Below are positions 1-6,055 of a DNA stretch of 9,576 nt, one piece after another; position 1 is the first letter of the stretch, and each line of letters opens with the position of its first letter. A model generated the notes under the pieces. That model made no database searches. It was not told where the DNA came from and saw nothing but the letters and a program-made list of their open reading frames with translations. The stretch lies in the NCBI GenBank assembly GCA_012510935.1, contig JAAZHB010000161.1, positions 1-9,576 on the forward strand. The letters are read 5' to 3'. The position numbers were made by a program, and so were the translations under genes. Origin of the DNA: Clostridiales bacterium. Lineage in GTDB: Bacteria; Bacillota_A; Clostridia; Peptostreptococcales; Anaerovoracaceae.

Positions 1-891
1 AACCTTGAACTCGTATCCAGGATAAATGAAAATTCCTGTAGACAGGCTTCCTGCTGCTACCCTGTAACCATTCTCTGTCTCTACCGCTGCGCTCTCAAGA
101 GTTCTTGTTGAGGTTGTGCCTACAGAAATAATCCTGCCACCCTCTTCAATCGTCTGATTAATAACTGCTGCCGCCTCTTCTGACACAGAACATTCTTCAA
201 AATGCATCTTATGTTCTTCAATCTTATCCACCTTTACAGGTCTGAAGGTCCCTATTCCGACATGTAGCGTGACATAAGCTAGCTTAACACCCATTGCTTC
301 TATCTCTGCCAAAAGCTCTTTTGTAAAGTGAAGCCCTGCGGTCGGTGCTGCCACTGAACCATCGAACTTGCTGTAAACCGTCTGGTACATCTCTTTATCT
401 TCTTCGTCCGCTGCCCTCTCAATGTACGGTGGAAGAGGCATGCTTCCAGCCGCCTCGAGTCTTTCCATGAAAATCCCATCATACTCGAACTCGATAAGCC
501 TTGTGCCGTTGTCTTCGTCATGCATACCAAGAATATGTGCCTTGAACAGTCTCTCCTCATCGATAACGACAGTATCGCCCTCGTGGAGTCTTTTCCCCGG
601 TCTTACCAGCGATTCCCACTTGTCACCCTCAATTCTTTTAATCAAAAGAAGCTCGATATGCGCTCCCGTATTTTCTTTAGTGCCAAAAAGTCTTGCGGGT
701 ATTACCTTGGAATCGTTCAATACAAGGCAGTCGCCTGGCTTGAAATATTCTTTAATATCATAAAAATGTTTATGCTCTATGCCCTTGGTGGCGCGGTCTA
801 GCACCATCATTCTGCAAGAATCTCTTTGCTCCATTGGAGTCTGTGCAATCAGCTCCTCCGGAAGATTGTAGTCAAAATCTTCTAATTTCAA
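1..891 (-). CDS. queA: S-adenosylmethionine:tRNA ribosyltransferase-isomerase QueA (partial, C-terminus off left edge)
   Basis: QueA transfers and isomerises the ribosyl moiety of SAM onto 7-aminomethyl-7-deazaguanine in tRNA (GUN anticodons), giving epoxyqueuosine; it is cytoplasmic. The start is a TTG at 891, giving [19 protein letters not shown], which matches the family N-terminus from its first residue; AAGGGG lies about 10 nt upstream. There is no ATG before codon 20. Family blocks visible are [20 protein letters not shown] followed by [17 protein letters not shown] and [13 protein letters not shown]. The frame is open to base 1, giving 297 codons; the family is usually about 340 aa, so roughly 45 C-terminal residues are missing because of the window edge, not truncation. 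It lies 100 bp downstream of ruvB on the same strand, with no terminator seen between them, matching the ruvAB-queA order of Bacillus. Identity is near certain. Confidence 0.97.
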   Translation of the reverse strand, partial: MKLEDFDYNLPEELIAQTPMEQRDSCRMMVLDRATKGIEHKHFYDIKEYFKPGDCLVLNDSKVIPARLFGTKENTGAHIELLLIKRIEGDKWESLVRPGKRLHEGDTVVIDEERLFKAHILGMHDEDNGTRLIEFEYDGIFMERLEAAGSMPLPPYIERAADEEDKEMYQTVYSKFDGSVAAPTAGLHFTKELLAEIEAMGVKLAYVTLHVGIGTFRPVKVDKIEEHKMHFEECSVSEEAAAVINQTIEEGGRIISVGTTSTRTLESAAVETENGYRVAAGSLSTGIFIYPGYEFKV

Positions 892-991
892 ATCCTATTG
901 TCCCCTTCGTATTTTTTTATCTTAATAATTTACTTTCTATTCCCATGCCCGGTGCTCATAGGTTTTGAATGGCCTATATTCATTGCTTTAT

Positions 992-2005
992 CTAAATTGT
1001 CTCGCCGCCATAATAGCTCATTAGTCCAAGATGCTCGTAAGCCTCTCTTGAAGCCATCCTGCCTTTCTGCGTTCTGAAAAGCAATCCCGATTGAATAAGG
1101 AACGGCTCATTTGCGTCCTCAATTGTAACTCTTTCTTCTCCGATAGCCGATGCAATGGTCTCAATTCCAACAGGCCCGCCAGAAAAGCTTTTGATTATCG
1201 TCTCGAGAATATCTCTGTCAAGCTTCTCAAGTCCAAGCTCGTCAACGCCAAGCGCATCAAGAGCCTTCTTTGTTATTGCTATATCCACATTTCCGTCGCT
1301 AATTACCGAAGAGAAATCTCTAACTCTCTTGAGAAGTCTGTTGCCGATTCTCGGTGTACCTCTTGACCTTCTCGAAAGCTCGCTAAGCGACTCGTCATCG
1401 ATTGAAATATCTAGAACATGTGCTGTACGGTTCAAAATATCTTTCAACTCATCTTCTGTATAGAATTCGAACTTCGAAATAATTCCGAATCTATCTCTTA
1501 GCGGTGCCGAAAGGCTTCCTGCTCTTGTAGTTGCTCCAATCAATGTGAATTTGGCTATATCGATTCTTAGAGACCTAGCCGCTGGTCCTTTGCCAATTAC
1601 TATATCAAGAGCATAGTCTTCCATCGCTGAATAAAGAACTTCTTCAACTGCACGATTAAGTCTATGAATCTCGTCGATAAAAAGTACATCTCCATCGTTT
1701 AGGTTCGAAAGGATTGCTGCAAGATCTCCTGCTCTTCCAATCGCAGGCCCTGATGTAATCTTGATATCGACACCTAGCTCATTAGCAATTATTCCAGCGA
1801 GAGTGGTTTTGCCTAATCCCGGAGGACCGTAAAAAAGAACGTGGTCTAGTGACTCGCTCCTTTTCTTAGCCGCCTCAATATATATCGACAGATTGTCTTT
1901 GGTTGCAGACTGTCCGCAATATTCACTTAGGTATTGAGGTCTGATTGTAAGCTCGCCAGCAAGCTCGTATGGCTTAATCTGTGCTTCTGTTACTCTATCG
2001 CTCAT
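992..2005 (-). CDS. ruvB: Holliday junction branch migration ATPase RuvB
   Basis: RuvB is the AAA+ motor that forms hexameric rings on DNA flanking a RuvA-bound Holliday junction and drives branch migration in recombination and fork repair. The 337-residue product is full length for the family. Visible motifs: conserved N-terminal [11 protein letters not shown] (22-31), Walker A GPPGLGKT (60-67), Walker B with DEIH (111-114), sensor 1 GATTRAG (157-163), arginine finger in APLRDRFG (167-174), sensor 2 [10 protein letters not shown] (216-225), and a C-terminal winged helix (about 265-330) with RTQKGRMAS. The ATG at 2005 has AGGAG about 10 nt upstream. It follows ruvA by 24 bp and precedes queA, so it is co-transcribed in a ruvC-ruvA-ruvB-queA operon. 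Nothing is unusual. Confidence 0.98.
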   Translation of the reverse strand: MSDRVTEAQIKPYELAGELTIRPQYLSEYCGQSATKDNLSIYIEAAKKRSESLDHVLFYGPPGLGKTTLAGIIANELGVDIKITSGPAIGRAGDLAAILSNLNDGDVLFIDEIHRLNRAVEEVLYSAMEDYALDIVIGKGPAARSLRIDIAKFTLIGATTRAGSLSAPLRDRFGIISKFEFYTEDELKDILNRTAHVLDISIDDESLSELSRRSRGTPRIGNRLLKRVRDFSSVISDGNVDIAITKKALDALGVDELGLEKLDRDILETIIKSFSGGPVGIETIASAIGEERVTIEDANEPFLIQSGLLFRTQKGRMASREAYEHLGLMSYYGGETI

Positions 2006-2029
2006 TTATTCTGCTCTCCTATTTATCTT

Positions 2030-2632
2030 CTATAACAAGAACTTTAGCGCCTTCTTAATGTATTCTTCCGCCTTCAGATCTTCATCTTGAACATTTGAAA
2101 TTGCTTGTTCTGCTTCCTTCTTGGTATATCCGAGGGTTGTAAGTGCCACTATAGCCTCTGCACGCTCACCATTTGAAGCAATGACTGTTGCTGTCTCCTC
2201 GCTTAGAGCCTCTCCATCGATTGGAAGGACATTAACCTTATCTGAAAGTTCTAGGATAACTCTCTCTGCGGTTTTCTTGCCAACGCCTTGAGCTCTCGCA
2301 ATTGCAGCCGAATCCTTCGCAGCTATTGACTGCTTTATCTGGTTTGGTGTGCCAAGTGACATTATGGCAAGGCCTGCTTTCGGTCCAATACCGTTCACCC
2401 CGATGAGTTGTTCGAACAGCTTGAGGCCATCGATATCTGCAAAGCCAAAGAGTGACATCGCATCTTCCTTAACATGCATGTGGGTGTAAATTTCAACTTC
2501 CTCGCCTTCTCTGGCATTCAGAATCTGTGAAGTGTCTGCCACATGTATGCGAAAGCCAAGTCCAGACTCAGTCTGCACAACGATAGCTCCATTATCATAT
2601 AAAAGATATTTCCCTACTACTGTTCTTATCAT
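2030..2632 (-). CDS. ruvA: Holliday junction DNA-binding protein RuvA
   Basis: RuvA tetramers bind the four-way junction, hold it in open square form and load RuvB. The 200-aa product has the family's three-domain layout. An N-terminal OB fold (about 1-62, starting MIRTVVGKYL) is followed by two helix-hairpin-helix motifs, LIGVNGIGPKAGLAIM (76-91) and ARAQGVGKKTAERVILEL (112-129). After an acidic flexible linker (about 135-152) comes domain III, which contacts RuvB (VALTTLGYTKKEAEQAI, 162-178). The ATG at 2632 has AGGAAG upstream. It lies 93 bp downstream of ruvC, with no terminator or convincing separate promoter in that gap, and 24 bp upstream of ruvB. It probably depends on the ruvC promoter. 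Confidence 0.98.
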   Translation of the reverse strand: MIRTVVGKYLLYDNGAIVVQTESGLGFRIHVADTSQILNAREGEEVEIYTHMHVKEDAMSLFGFADIDGLKLFEQLIGVNGIGPKAGLAIMSLGTPNQIKQSIAAKDSAAIARAQGVGKKTAERVILELSDKVNVLPIDGEALSEETATVIASNGERAEAIVALTTLGYTKKEAEQAISNVQDEDLKAEEYIKKALKFLL

Positions 2633-2725
2633 TTTGTTATTCTTCCTATCTTCTGCTATAGACTTACAAATATATCGACCATTTAGTAGCCTTTACTCAA
2701 ATCCTCTAGCTAATTCTATCTTTTG

Positions 2726-3214
2726 CTATTTAATTCTAAGACGGCTTCCTCCAGTGTGCGCATGGCAAATTGCTGCAGCCAGAGCATCCGCGGTATCATC
2801 AGGTTTCGGCACTTCGTTAAGGTTGAGAATTAGTTTAACCATTTCCTGAACTTGTTTTTTCTCAGCGCGGCCGTAGCCAACCAAACCCATCTTTATTTGA
2901 AGTGGTGTATATTCGTTAAGCGCAACATTATTCTGCTCGCAGACAAGAAGCGCAATGCCCCTAGCCTCCGCTACGGTTATCGCAGTCGTTGTATTTGTAT
3001 TGAAAAAAAGCTTCTCCACAGAAGCTTCATCGGGTGAATACTTGTCTATGATTTCCCGAAGCTCGTCATATATTATGCTGAGGCGTTTCTCTGTCGGCAT
3101 CTCCGCGTCAGTGGTAATCGCGCCATAATCAACTGTCGTGAATTTGTTACCAACATAATCCACAATTCCCCATCCCATAATGGCATAACCTGGGTCAATT
3201 CCAATTATTCTCAT
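2726..3214 (-). CDS. ruvC: Holliday junction resolvase RuvC
   Basis: RuvC is the dimeric, Mg-dependent endonuclease that cuts Holliday junctions symmetrically, working with RuvAB. The 162-aa product carries all four acidic catalytic residues of the RNase H-like fold: Asp7 in [12 protein letters not shown], Glu67 in ASVEKLFF, and Asp140 and Asp143 in [16 protein letters not shown]. The segment [12 protein letters not shown] is the usual substrate-binding stretch, and [17 protein letters not shown] fits the conserved basic region. Its ATG at 3214 has AAGGAG 8 nt upstream and a sigma-A-type promoter just before that, making it the first gene of ruvC-ruvA-ruvB-queA. Trp15 is encoded by TGG, evidence that UGG is the Trp codon in this organism. 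Presence of ruvC directly before ruvAB is common in Clostridia, while Bacillus lacks RuvC and uses RecU. Confidence 0.98.
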   Translation of the reverse strand: MRIIGIDPGYAIMGWGIVDYVGNKFTTVDYGAITTDAEMPTEKRLSIIYDELREIIDKYSPDEASVEKLFFNTNTTTAITVAEARGIALLVCEQNNVALNEYTPLQIKMGLVGYGRAEKKQVQEMVKLILNLNEVPKPDDTADALAAAICHAHTGGSRLRIK

Positions 3215-3234
3215 TTGTTACACTCCTTCGGAAT

Positions 3235-3263
3235 ATTTTACCAAAAAAAGCCCTTTTTGTCTA
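3235..3263 (-). promoter_or_regulatory. sigma-A-type promoter of the ruvC-ruvA-ruvB-queA operon
   Basis: On the minus strand TAGACA (3263-3258) and TAAAAT (3240-3235) are separated by exactly 17 bp, one mismatch from each consensus hexamer. The -10 lies 20 bp before the ruvC ATG, so the predicted leader is only about 14 nt and just accommodates the AAGGAG ribosome binding site. No LexA-type GAAC-N4-GTTC box is visible here, so SOS control of this operon is not supported by the sequence. Confidence 0.6.
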
Positions 3264-3266
3264 TCT

Positions 3267-3290
3267 GAGAGGCTCCTCGAGAGGCTTCTT
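3267..3290. repeat. 12-bp tandem direct repeat just upstream of the ruvC -35 box
   Basis: Two adjacent copies, GAGAGGCTCCTC (3267-3278) and GAGAGGCTTCTT (3279-3290), agree at 10 of 12 positions. The array ends 3 bp from the -35 box of the ruvC promoter, a typical position for an activator or repressor site. It is also the most GC-rich patch of an otherwise AT-rich spacer. No regulator is identified; a chance duplication is possible. Confidence 0.45.
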
Positions 3291-3364
3291 AATTGACTCC
3301 TATTTCGCACATCTTTGAGGCAAGAAAGCTTATAGAAAAGTGTCGAAAAAATGCGAGAAATACT

Positions 3365-3392
3365 TAGCATATGAGCTGTGTATTTATGCTAT
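3365..3392. promoter_or_regulatory. inverted repeat overlapping the argR -10; candidate operator (possibly an ARG box)
   Basis: TAGCATA (3365-3371) and TATGCTA (3385-3391) are perfect 7-bp inverted arms with centres 20 bp apart, about two helical turns; the right arm overlaps the argR -10. The 18-mer at 3375-3392 has TG, a W-rich centre and ATGC at positions similar to the ARG box consensus, but only about 10 of 18 positions agree. ArgR autorepression is known in other bacteria; its operation here is inference. Confidence 0.35.
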
Positions 3393-3395
3393 AAT
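3387..3395 (+). promoter_or_regulatory. extended -10 promoter of argR-recN
   Basis: TGCTATAAT gives a consensus TATAAT (3390-3395) with the extended TGn element directly before it. No good -35 hexamer lies at 17 bp (the best, TTAGCA, would need 20 bp), which is acceptable for extended -10 promoters. The -10 is 55 bp upstream of the argR ATG, leaving a leader of roughly 48 nt. Confidence 0.6.
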
Positions 3396-3450
3396 CTGTA
3401 TGAAATGACTATGAGAAGATATAAACTTTTAGTGTTTGGAGGAGCAAGAA

Positions 3451-3909
3451 ATGCGTATTTCTAGACAAAATAAAATTCTTGAGATTATTGCTGAGAACGA
3501 TGTTGAGACACAAGATCAGCTTCAAGAACATCTGCGCGAACTGGGCTACAATGTAACACAAGCAACTATTTCAAGAGATATTAAGGAACTGCAGCTTGTA
3601 AAAGGTCTATCTAAGAATGGTAACTATAGATATATAGCTAGCAATTATCAGGAGAGGCCTATTTCTGAGAGGTTCATTAAGATTTTCAGAGAAACTGTAT
3701 TGTCCTACAAGTCGGCGCAGAATCTCATTCTGGTTAAGACTCTTTCCGGATGTGGAAATGCCGCTGCAGAGGCTATTGATTGCCTTGAGCTTAATCACAT
3801 AGTTGGTACTGTAAGCGGAGACAACACCATGCTTATAGTTATCGAGAAGGAAGAATATGTTGAAGCTGTAATCAATGAATTCGACAAACTAATGAGAAGG
3901 ACAGATTAA
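3451..3909 (+). CDS. argR: arginine repressor ArgR/AhrC
   Basis: ArgR is a hexameric, L-arginine-activated transcription factor that represses arginine biosynthesis and in Firmicutes can activate catabolism. The ATG at 3451 is preferred because GGAGGAGCAAGAA lies directly before it. A TTG 15 bp upstream (3436) is in frame but would bury that ribosome binding site inside the gene. The resulting protein is 152 aa, close to B. subtilis AhrC (149). An N-terminal winged helix (about 1-65) contains ETQDQLQEHL and the recognition helix QATISRDIKEL (37-47). The C-terminal oligomerisation/arginine-binding domain has GNAAAEAID (102-110) and GTVSGDNTMLIV (119-130). It overlaps recN by one base. An argR-recN pair is conserved in Firmicutes. 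The gene is divergent from ruvC. Confidence 0.96.
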   Translation: MRISRQNKILEIIAENDVETQDQLQEHLRELGYNVTQATISRDIKELQLVKGLSKNGNYRYIASNYQERPISERFIKIFRETVLSYKSAQNLILVKTLSGCGNAAAEAIDCLELNHIVGTVSGDNTMLIVIEKEEYVEAVINEFDKLMRRTD

Positions 3910-5528
3910 TGATACAACAAGTCTCTATAGATAATTTTGCTACAATTGAGCACTTGTCATTTGATCTTGGTAATGCTCTAAATATTATCACAGGAGAAAC
4001 TGGTGCCGGCAAATCGGTTCTTGTGCAAGCAATTAGCACTGCGCTCGGAGGCAGGGCTGATATTTCTATGGTTAGAAGTGGCACTGATAAGGCGACCATT
4101 CAAATCGCAGGAGACAAGAACGGTGAAGAAGTAATTATTACTAGAGAGCTGCTCGCTTCGGGCAAAAGCGTCTCAAAGCTAAACGGCCAGATGGTAACTC
4201 TTGCGCAGCTTCGTGATTTTTGCCATGACTTCATAGACATTCATGGTCAATATGATAATCAGCAAATCTTGAATCCTGAGAGTCATATTACTATTTCAGA
4301 CAGCTTTAACAAAGAAGTTCAACCCGAGCTTGCTACTCTTGCTGAACTCTATGATAGTTACAAGGATGCAAAGAAAGCCTATGATCACCTGCTTAGTGAG
4401 GAAAGGTCCGCCCTTCAGCAGAAGGATTTCTATCAATTTGAGTTCTCATATATTGACGGGCTTCATCTTATGCCTGGAGAGGATGATGAGCTAGCTCAGA
4501 ATATTGAGCTTATGCGCAACAGCGAGAAAATTTATTCTTCTGTCTCATCAAGCTATAACGCACTTCATGAATCAGATGCATCAATTCTCACTTCGCTGAA
4601 CCGTTGCGTTAATGAAATTGCATCAATCGCAAATTATAGCAATGACTTAGCTGAGATATCTGGGAAGCTTCAAGATATTTATTACCAGCTGGAAGATGTT
4701 TCGGATGGTATTAGAGACATCTCCTCTACACTCACCTTTGATGAATCCGACCTTGATTCAATGTCGGAAAGGCTTAGTGTTATTGAGGATGCGAAGCGCA
4801 AATATCACAAGAACATACCTGAAATTCTTGAATACGCCAGCGAGATTGATTCTAAACTGAATTTGATTCAAAATTTTGAATATGAGAAAAAGTCTTTAAA
4901 GGAAGCTATGGATCTTGCTTACTCCAAGTTGGAGGTTCAAGCCAATAAGGTTAGCACAATTAGGCAGCAAAATGCTTTGGTCCTTGAGAAAGCTATTAGC
5001 GCTGAACTCAAAGCATTAGACTTCCTTAATTCTGATTTCAAGATTGATATTACCAGATTAAATGAGATTAGTTCGATTGGTTATGATAATGTTGAATTCA
5101 TGATTTCAACTAATCCGGGAGAGCCGTTAATGCCGCTTGCAAGGATTGCATCGGGCGGAGAGATTTCCAGAATTATGTTGGCTTTAAAGCGAATAATCGG
5201 GGATTCCGATTCAATAGAAACTATGATTTTTGATGAAATTGATACAGGTATCAGTGGCAAGACTGCCCTTACTGTCGGCCTAAAGTTGTCAGAGATTGCA
5301 CAGAACCACCAAGTTATTTGCATCACTCACCTCGCTCAAATTGCTGCATACGGTACGGATAACTACAAGATCAGCAAAGAACTCGAGTCCAATAAGTCGC
5401 ACACAATCATTGAACATCTTGATAGTGCTGGCAAGGAGCGAATGCTTGCAATGCTATTCAGTGGTTCAGATTCTGATAGCGCTACTGCTGCCGCAAGAGA
5501 ACTAATTGCAAAGGTTAATAATAATTAA
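3909..5528 (+). CDS. recN: DNA repair ATPase RecN
   Basis: RecN is an SMC-like ATPase that gathers at double-strand breaks and promotes end processing and sister-chromatid cohesion before recombination. The 539-aa product starts at the ATG of a TAATG overlap with argR, with AGAAGGA within the argR tail as ribosome binding site, suggesting translational coupling. Visible motifs: Walker A GETGAGKS (29-36), Q-loop region IHGQYDNQQ (111-119), ABC signature SGGEISRIMLALK (415-427), Walker B TMIFDEIDTG (438-447) and switch THLAQIAAY (473-481). Between about 135 and 385 lie two charged helical blocks forming the antiparallel coiled coil. The protein is somewhat shorter than many RecNs (about 550-575), consistent with a shorter coiled coil, and it has no obvious defect. 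A strong terminator follows 3 bp after the stop. Confidence 0.97.
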   Translation: MIQQVSIDNFATIEHLSFDLGNALNIITGETGAGKSVLVQAISTALGGRADISMVRSGTDKATIQIAGDKNGEEVIITRELLASGKSVSKLNGQMVTLAQLRDFCHDFIDIHGQYDNQQILNPESHITISDSFNKEVQPELATLAELYDSYKDAKKAYDHLLSEERSALQQKDFYQFEFSYIDGLHLMPGEDDELAQNIELMRNSEKIYSSVSSSYNALHESDASILTSLNRCVNEIASIANYSNDLAEISGKLQDIYYQLEDVSDGIRDISSTLTFDESDLDSMSERLSVIEDAKRKYHKNIPEILEYASEIDSKLNLIQNFEYEKKSLKEAMDLAYSKLEVQANKVSTIRQQNALVLEKAISAELKALDFLNSDFKIDITRLNEISSIGYDNVEFMISTNPGEPLMPLARIASGGEISRIMLALKRIIGDSDSIETMIFDEIDTGISGKTALTVGLKLSEIAQNHQVICITHLAQIAAYGTDNYKISKELESNKSHTIIEHLDSAGKERMLAMLFSGSDSDSATAAARELIAKVNNN

Positions 5529-5531
5529 AGC

Positions 5532-5572
5532 AAAAATGCAAGATATGACTAAGAGCCTATCTTGCATTTTTT
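5532..5572. terminator. bidirectional intrinsic terminator between recN and the UGA-containing gene
   Basis: A perfect 14-bp inverted repeat pairs AAAAATGCAAGATA (5532-5545) with TATCTTGCATTTTT (5558-5571) around a 12-nt loop. Read on the plus strand it ends in a T-run beginning 3 bp past the recN stop. Read on the minus strand the hairpin also ends in a T-run, so it can end transcripts from the convergent gene at 5921-5625 as well. Confidence 0.85.
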
Positions 5573-5624
5573 ATTATTCTATTTATTCTATATTTTTTGT
5601 TATTTGGCTGGTATTTTTACTTTA

Positions 5625-5921
5625 TTAGACTGAATAAATTCCCTCAACGAATAAGTGTTTAAAGAATCTTGAAAGCCCAACTCTTACTACATCTGCTGTC
5701 TTTGCAGGCATGTGCTCAATCAGCACCTCTCCAAAGTCATGCGGAATGCTAACAAATCCATCTTCCTTTAGAATTCTAACTTCTTCTTCATCAACAAACC
5801 TTGCTGATATCTCAAGATGAGAACCCGATCAGGTTCTGCACATCATTGGTGCTAGCAGAATATCTTTCTTGTTGTTTTTCTCCATATATTCTACTAGATA
5901 ATTATCAAACATGAATTTCAT
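5625..5921 (-). CDS. candidate small selenoprotein with a CxxU motif, in-frame UGA at codon 31 (family not recognised)
   Basis: Read through one UGA, this is a 98-codon gene from ATG at 5921 to TAA TAA at 5627. AAAGGAG lies 9 nt before the start. Codon 31 is TGA (5831-5829), preceded by TGC AGA ACC, giving Cys28-Arg-Thr-Sec31 and then SGSHLEISARFV. Cys28 is the only cysteine, so Cys and Sec form an isolated pair, as in thiol-redox CxxU proteins. The 67 codons after UGA are open, with no in-frame ATG/GTG/TTG until a GTG at codon 66, so the downstream part has no plausible start of its own. A SECIS-like hairpin follows. The C-terminus (VVRVGLSRFFKHLFVEGIYSV) is amphipathic; no signal peptide or membrane segment is seen. 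Function is unknown; redox activity is inferred from CxxU only. Alternatives are a pseudogene with a nonsense codon (for example TGC to TGA, one base change) or chance. It lies downstream of holA and is convergent with recN. Confidence 0.68.
5798..5818 (-). promoter_or_regulatory. candidate bacterial SECIS hairpin downstream of the in-frame UGA
   Basis: In the mRNA, AUCUUG pairs with CAAGGU (6 bp, one U-G wobble) around the 9-nt loop AGAUAUCAG. The loop begins 17 nt after the UGA and has G as its second base. These features agree with the bacterial SECIS model of Zhang and Gladyshev: loop of 3-14 nt, 16-37 nt from UGA, G in the first two loop positions. The stem is short and its folding energy was not computed. 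A competing stem, UCUCA/UGAGA with a 3-nt loop, exists in the same stretch. Confidence 0.5.
5816..5844 (-). other. RNA hairpin presenting the in-frame UGA in its apical loop
   Basis: In the mRNA, AGAACC (5837-5832) pairs perfectly with GGUUCU (5825-5820), leaving the 6-nt loop UGAUCG, which contains the UGA codon. After a 3-nt bulge (UGC, the Cys28 codon) a further 4 bp GAUG/CAUC (5844-5841 with 5819-5816) extend the stem. Its lower part competes with the SECIS-like stem, while the upper 6 bp can coexist with it. Confidence 0.5.
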
Positions 5922-5962
5922 TGTTTCAATCTCCTTTTCTTTCATCTATCTTATCTGTCTAT

Positions 5963-5993
5963 ATTATATAGATTTCCAGAAAAAGTTCTGTAA
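5963..5993 (-). promoter_or_regulatory. putative promoter of the UGA-containing gene
   Basis: On the minus strand, TATATA/TATAAT overlap at 5970-5963, about 42 bp before the ATG. A weak -35, TTACAG (5993-5988), lies 17 bp from TATATA or 19 bp from TATAAT. No clear terminator separates this from holA upstream, so read-through from comEC-holA is also possible. Confidence 0.4.
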
Positions 5994-6055
5994 TAAAGTC
6001 ACATAGCTCCGTTAACAGGTCTTGCCAATTAATCCTCAAACTATTTGTCACAGCA

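Noticed and set aside
422..763. Plus-strand open frames opposite queA, ruvB, holA and comEC (for example 422-763, 1155-1463, 6165-6527)
   Set aside because: They are antisense to well-identified genes, lack ribosome binding sites and show no recognisable protein motifs.
3242..3259. CAAAAA/TTTTTG hairpin as a terminator in the ruvC-argR spacer
   Set aside because: The stem is almost all A-T, lies within the ruvC promoter spacer and no transcript is expected to end there.
3436..3909. Upstream TTG start for argR
   Set aside because: It would place the strong GGAGGAG ribosome binding site inside the gene; the ATG at 3451 gives the family-typical length.
5829..5831. In-frame TGA read as tryptophan (mycoplasma-type code 4)
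   Set aside because: comEC ends at TGA (7154-7152) and Trp is encoded by TGG in the ruv, holA and comEC genes, so UGA behaves as a stop codon here.
5829..5831. The 98-codon gene as a simple nonsense-mutated pseudogene
   Set aside because: Not excluded, but less favoured: the UGA lands in a CxxU position, a SECIS-like hairpin follows, expression signals are intact and there are no frameshifts or further stops.
5820..5837. LexA (SOS) box: GAAC and GTTC half-sites around the UGA
   Set aside because: The half-sites are 8 bp apart, not the 4 bp of the Firmicute GAAC-N4-GTTC box, and the site lies inside a gene.
5979..5992. Small CAGAA/TTCTG hairpin between holA and the UGA-containing gene as a terminator
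   Set aside because: Only 5 bp and not followed by a T-run; it overlaps the putative promoter instead.
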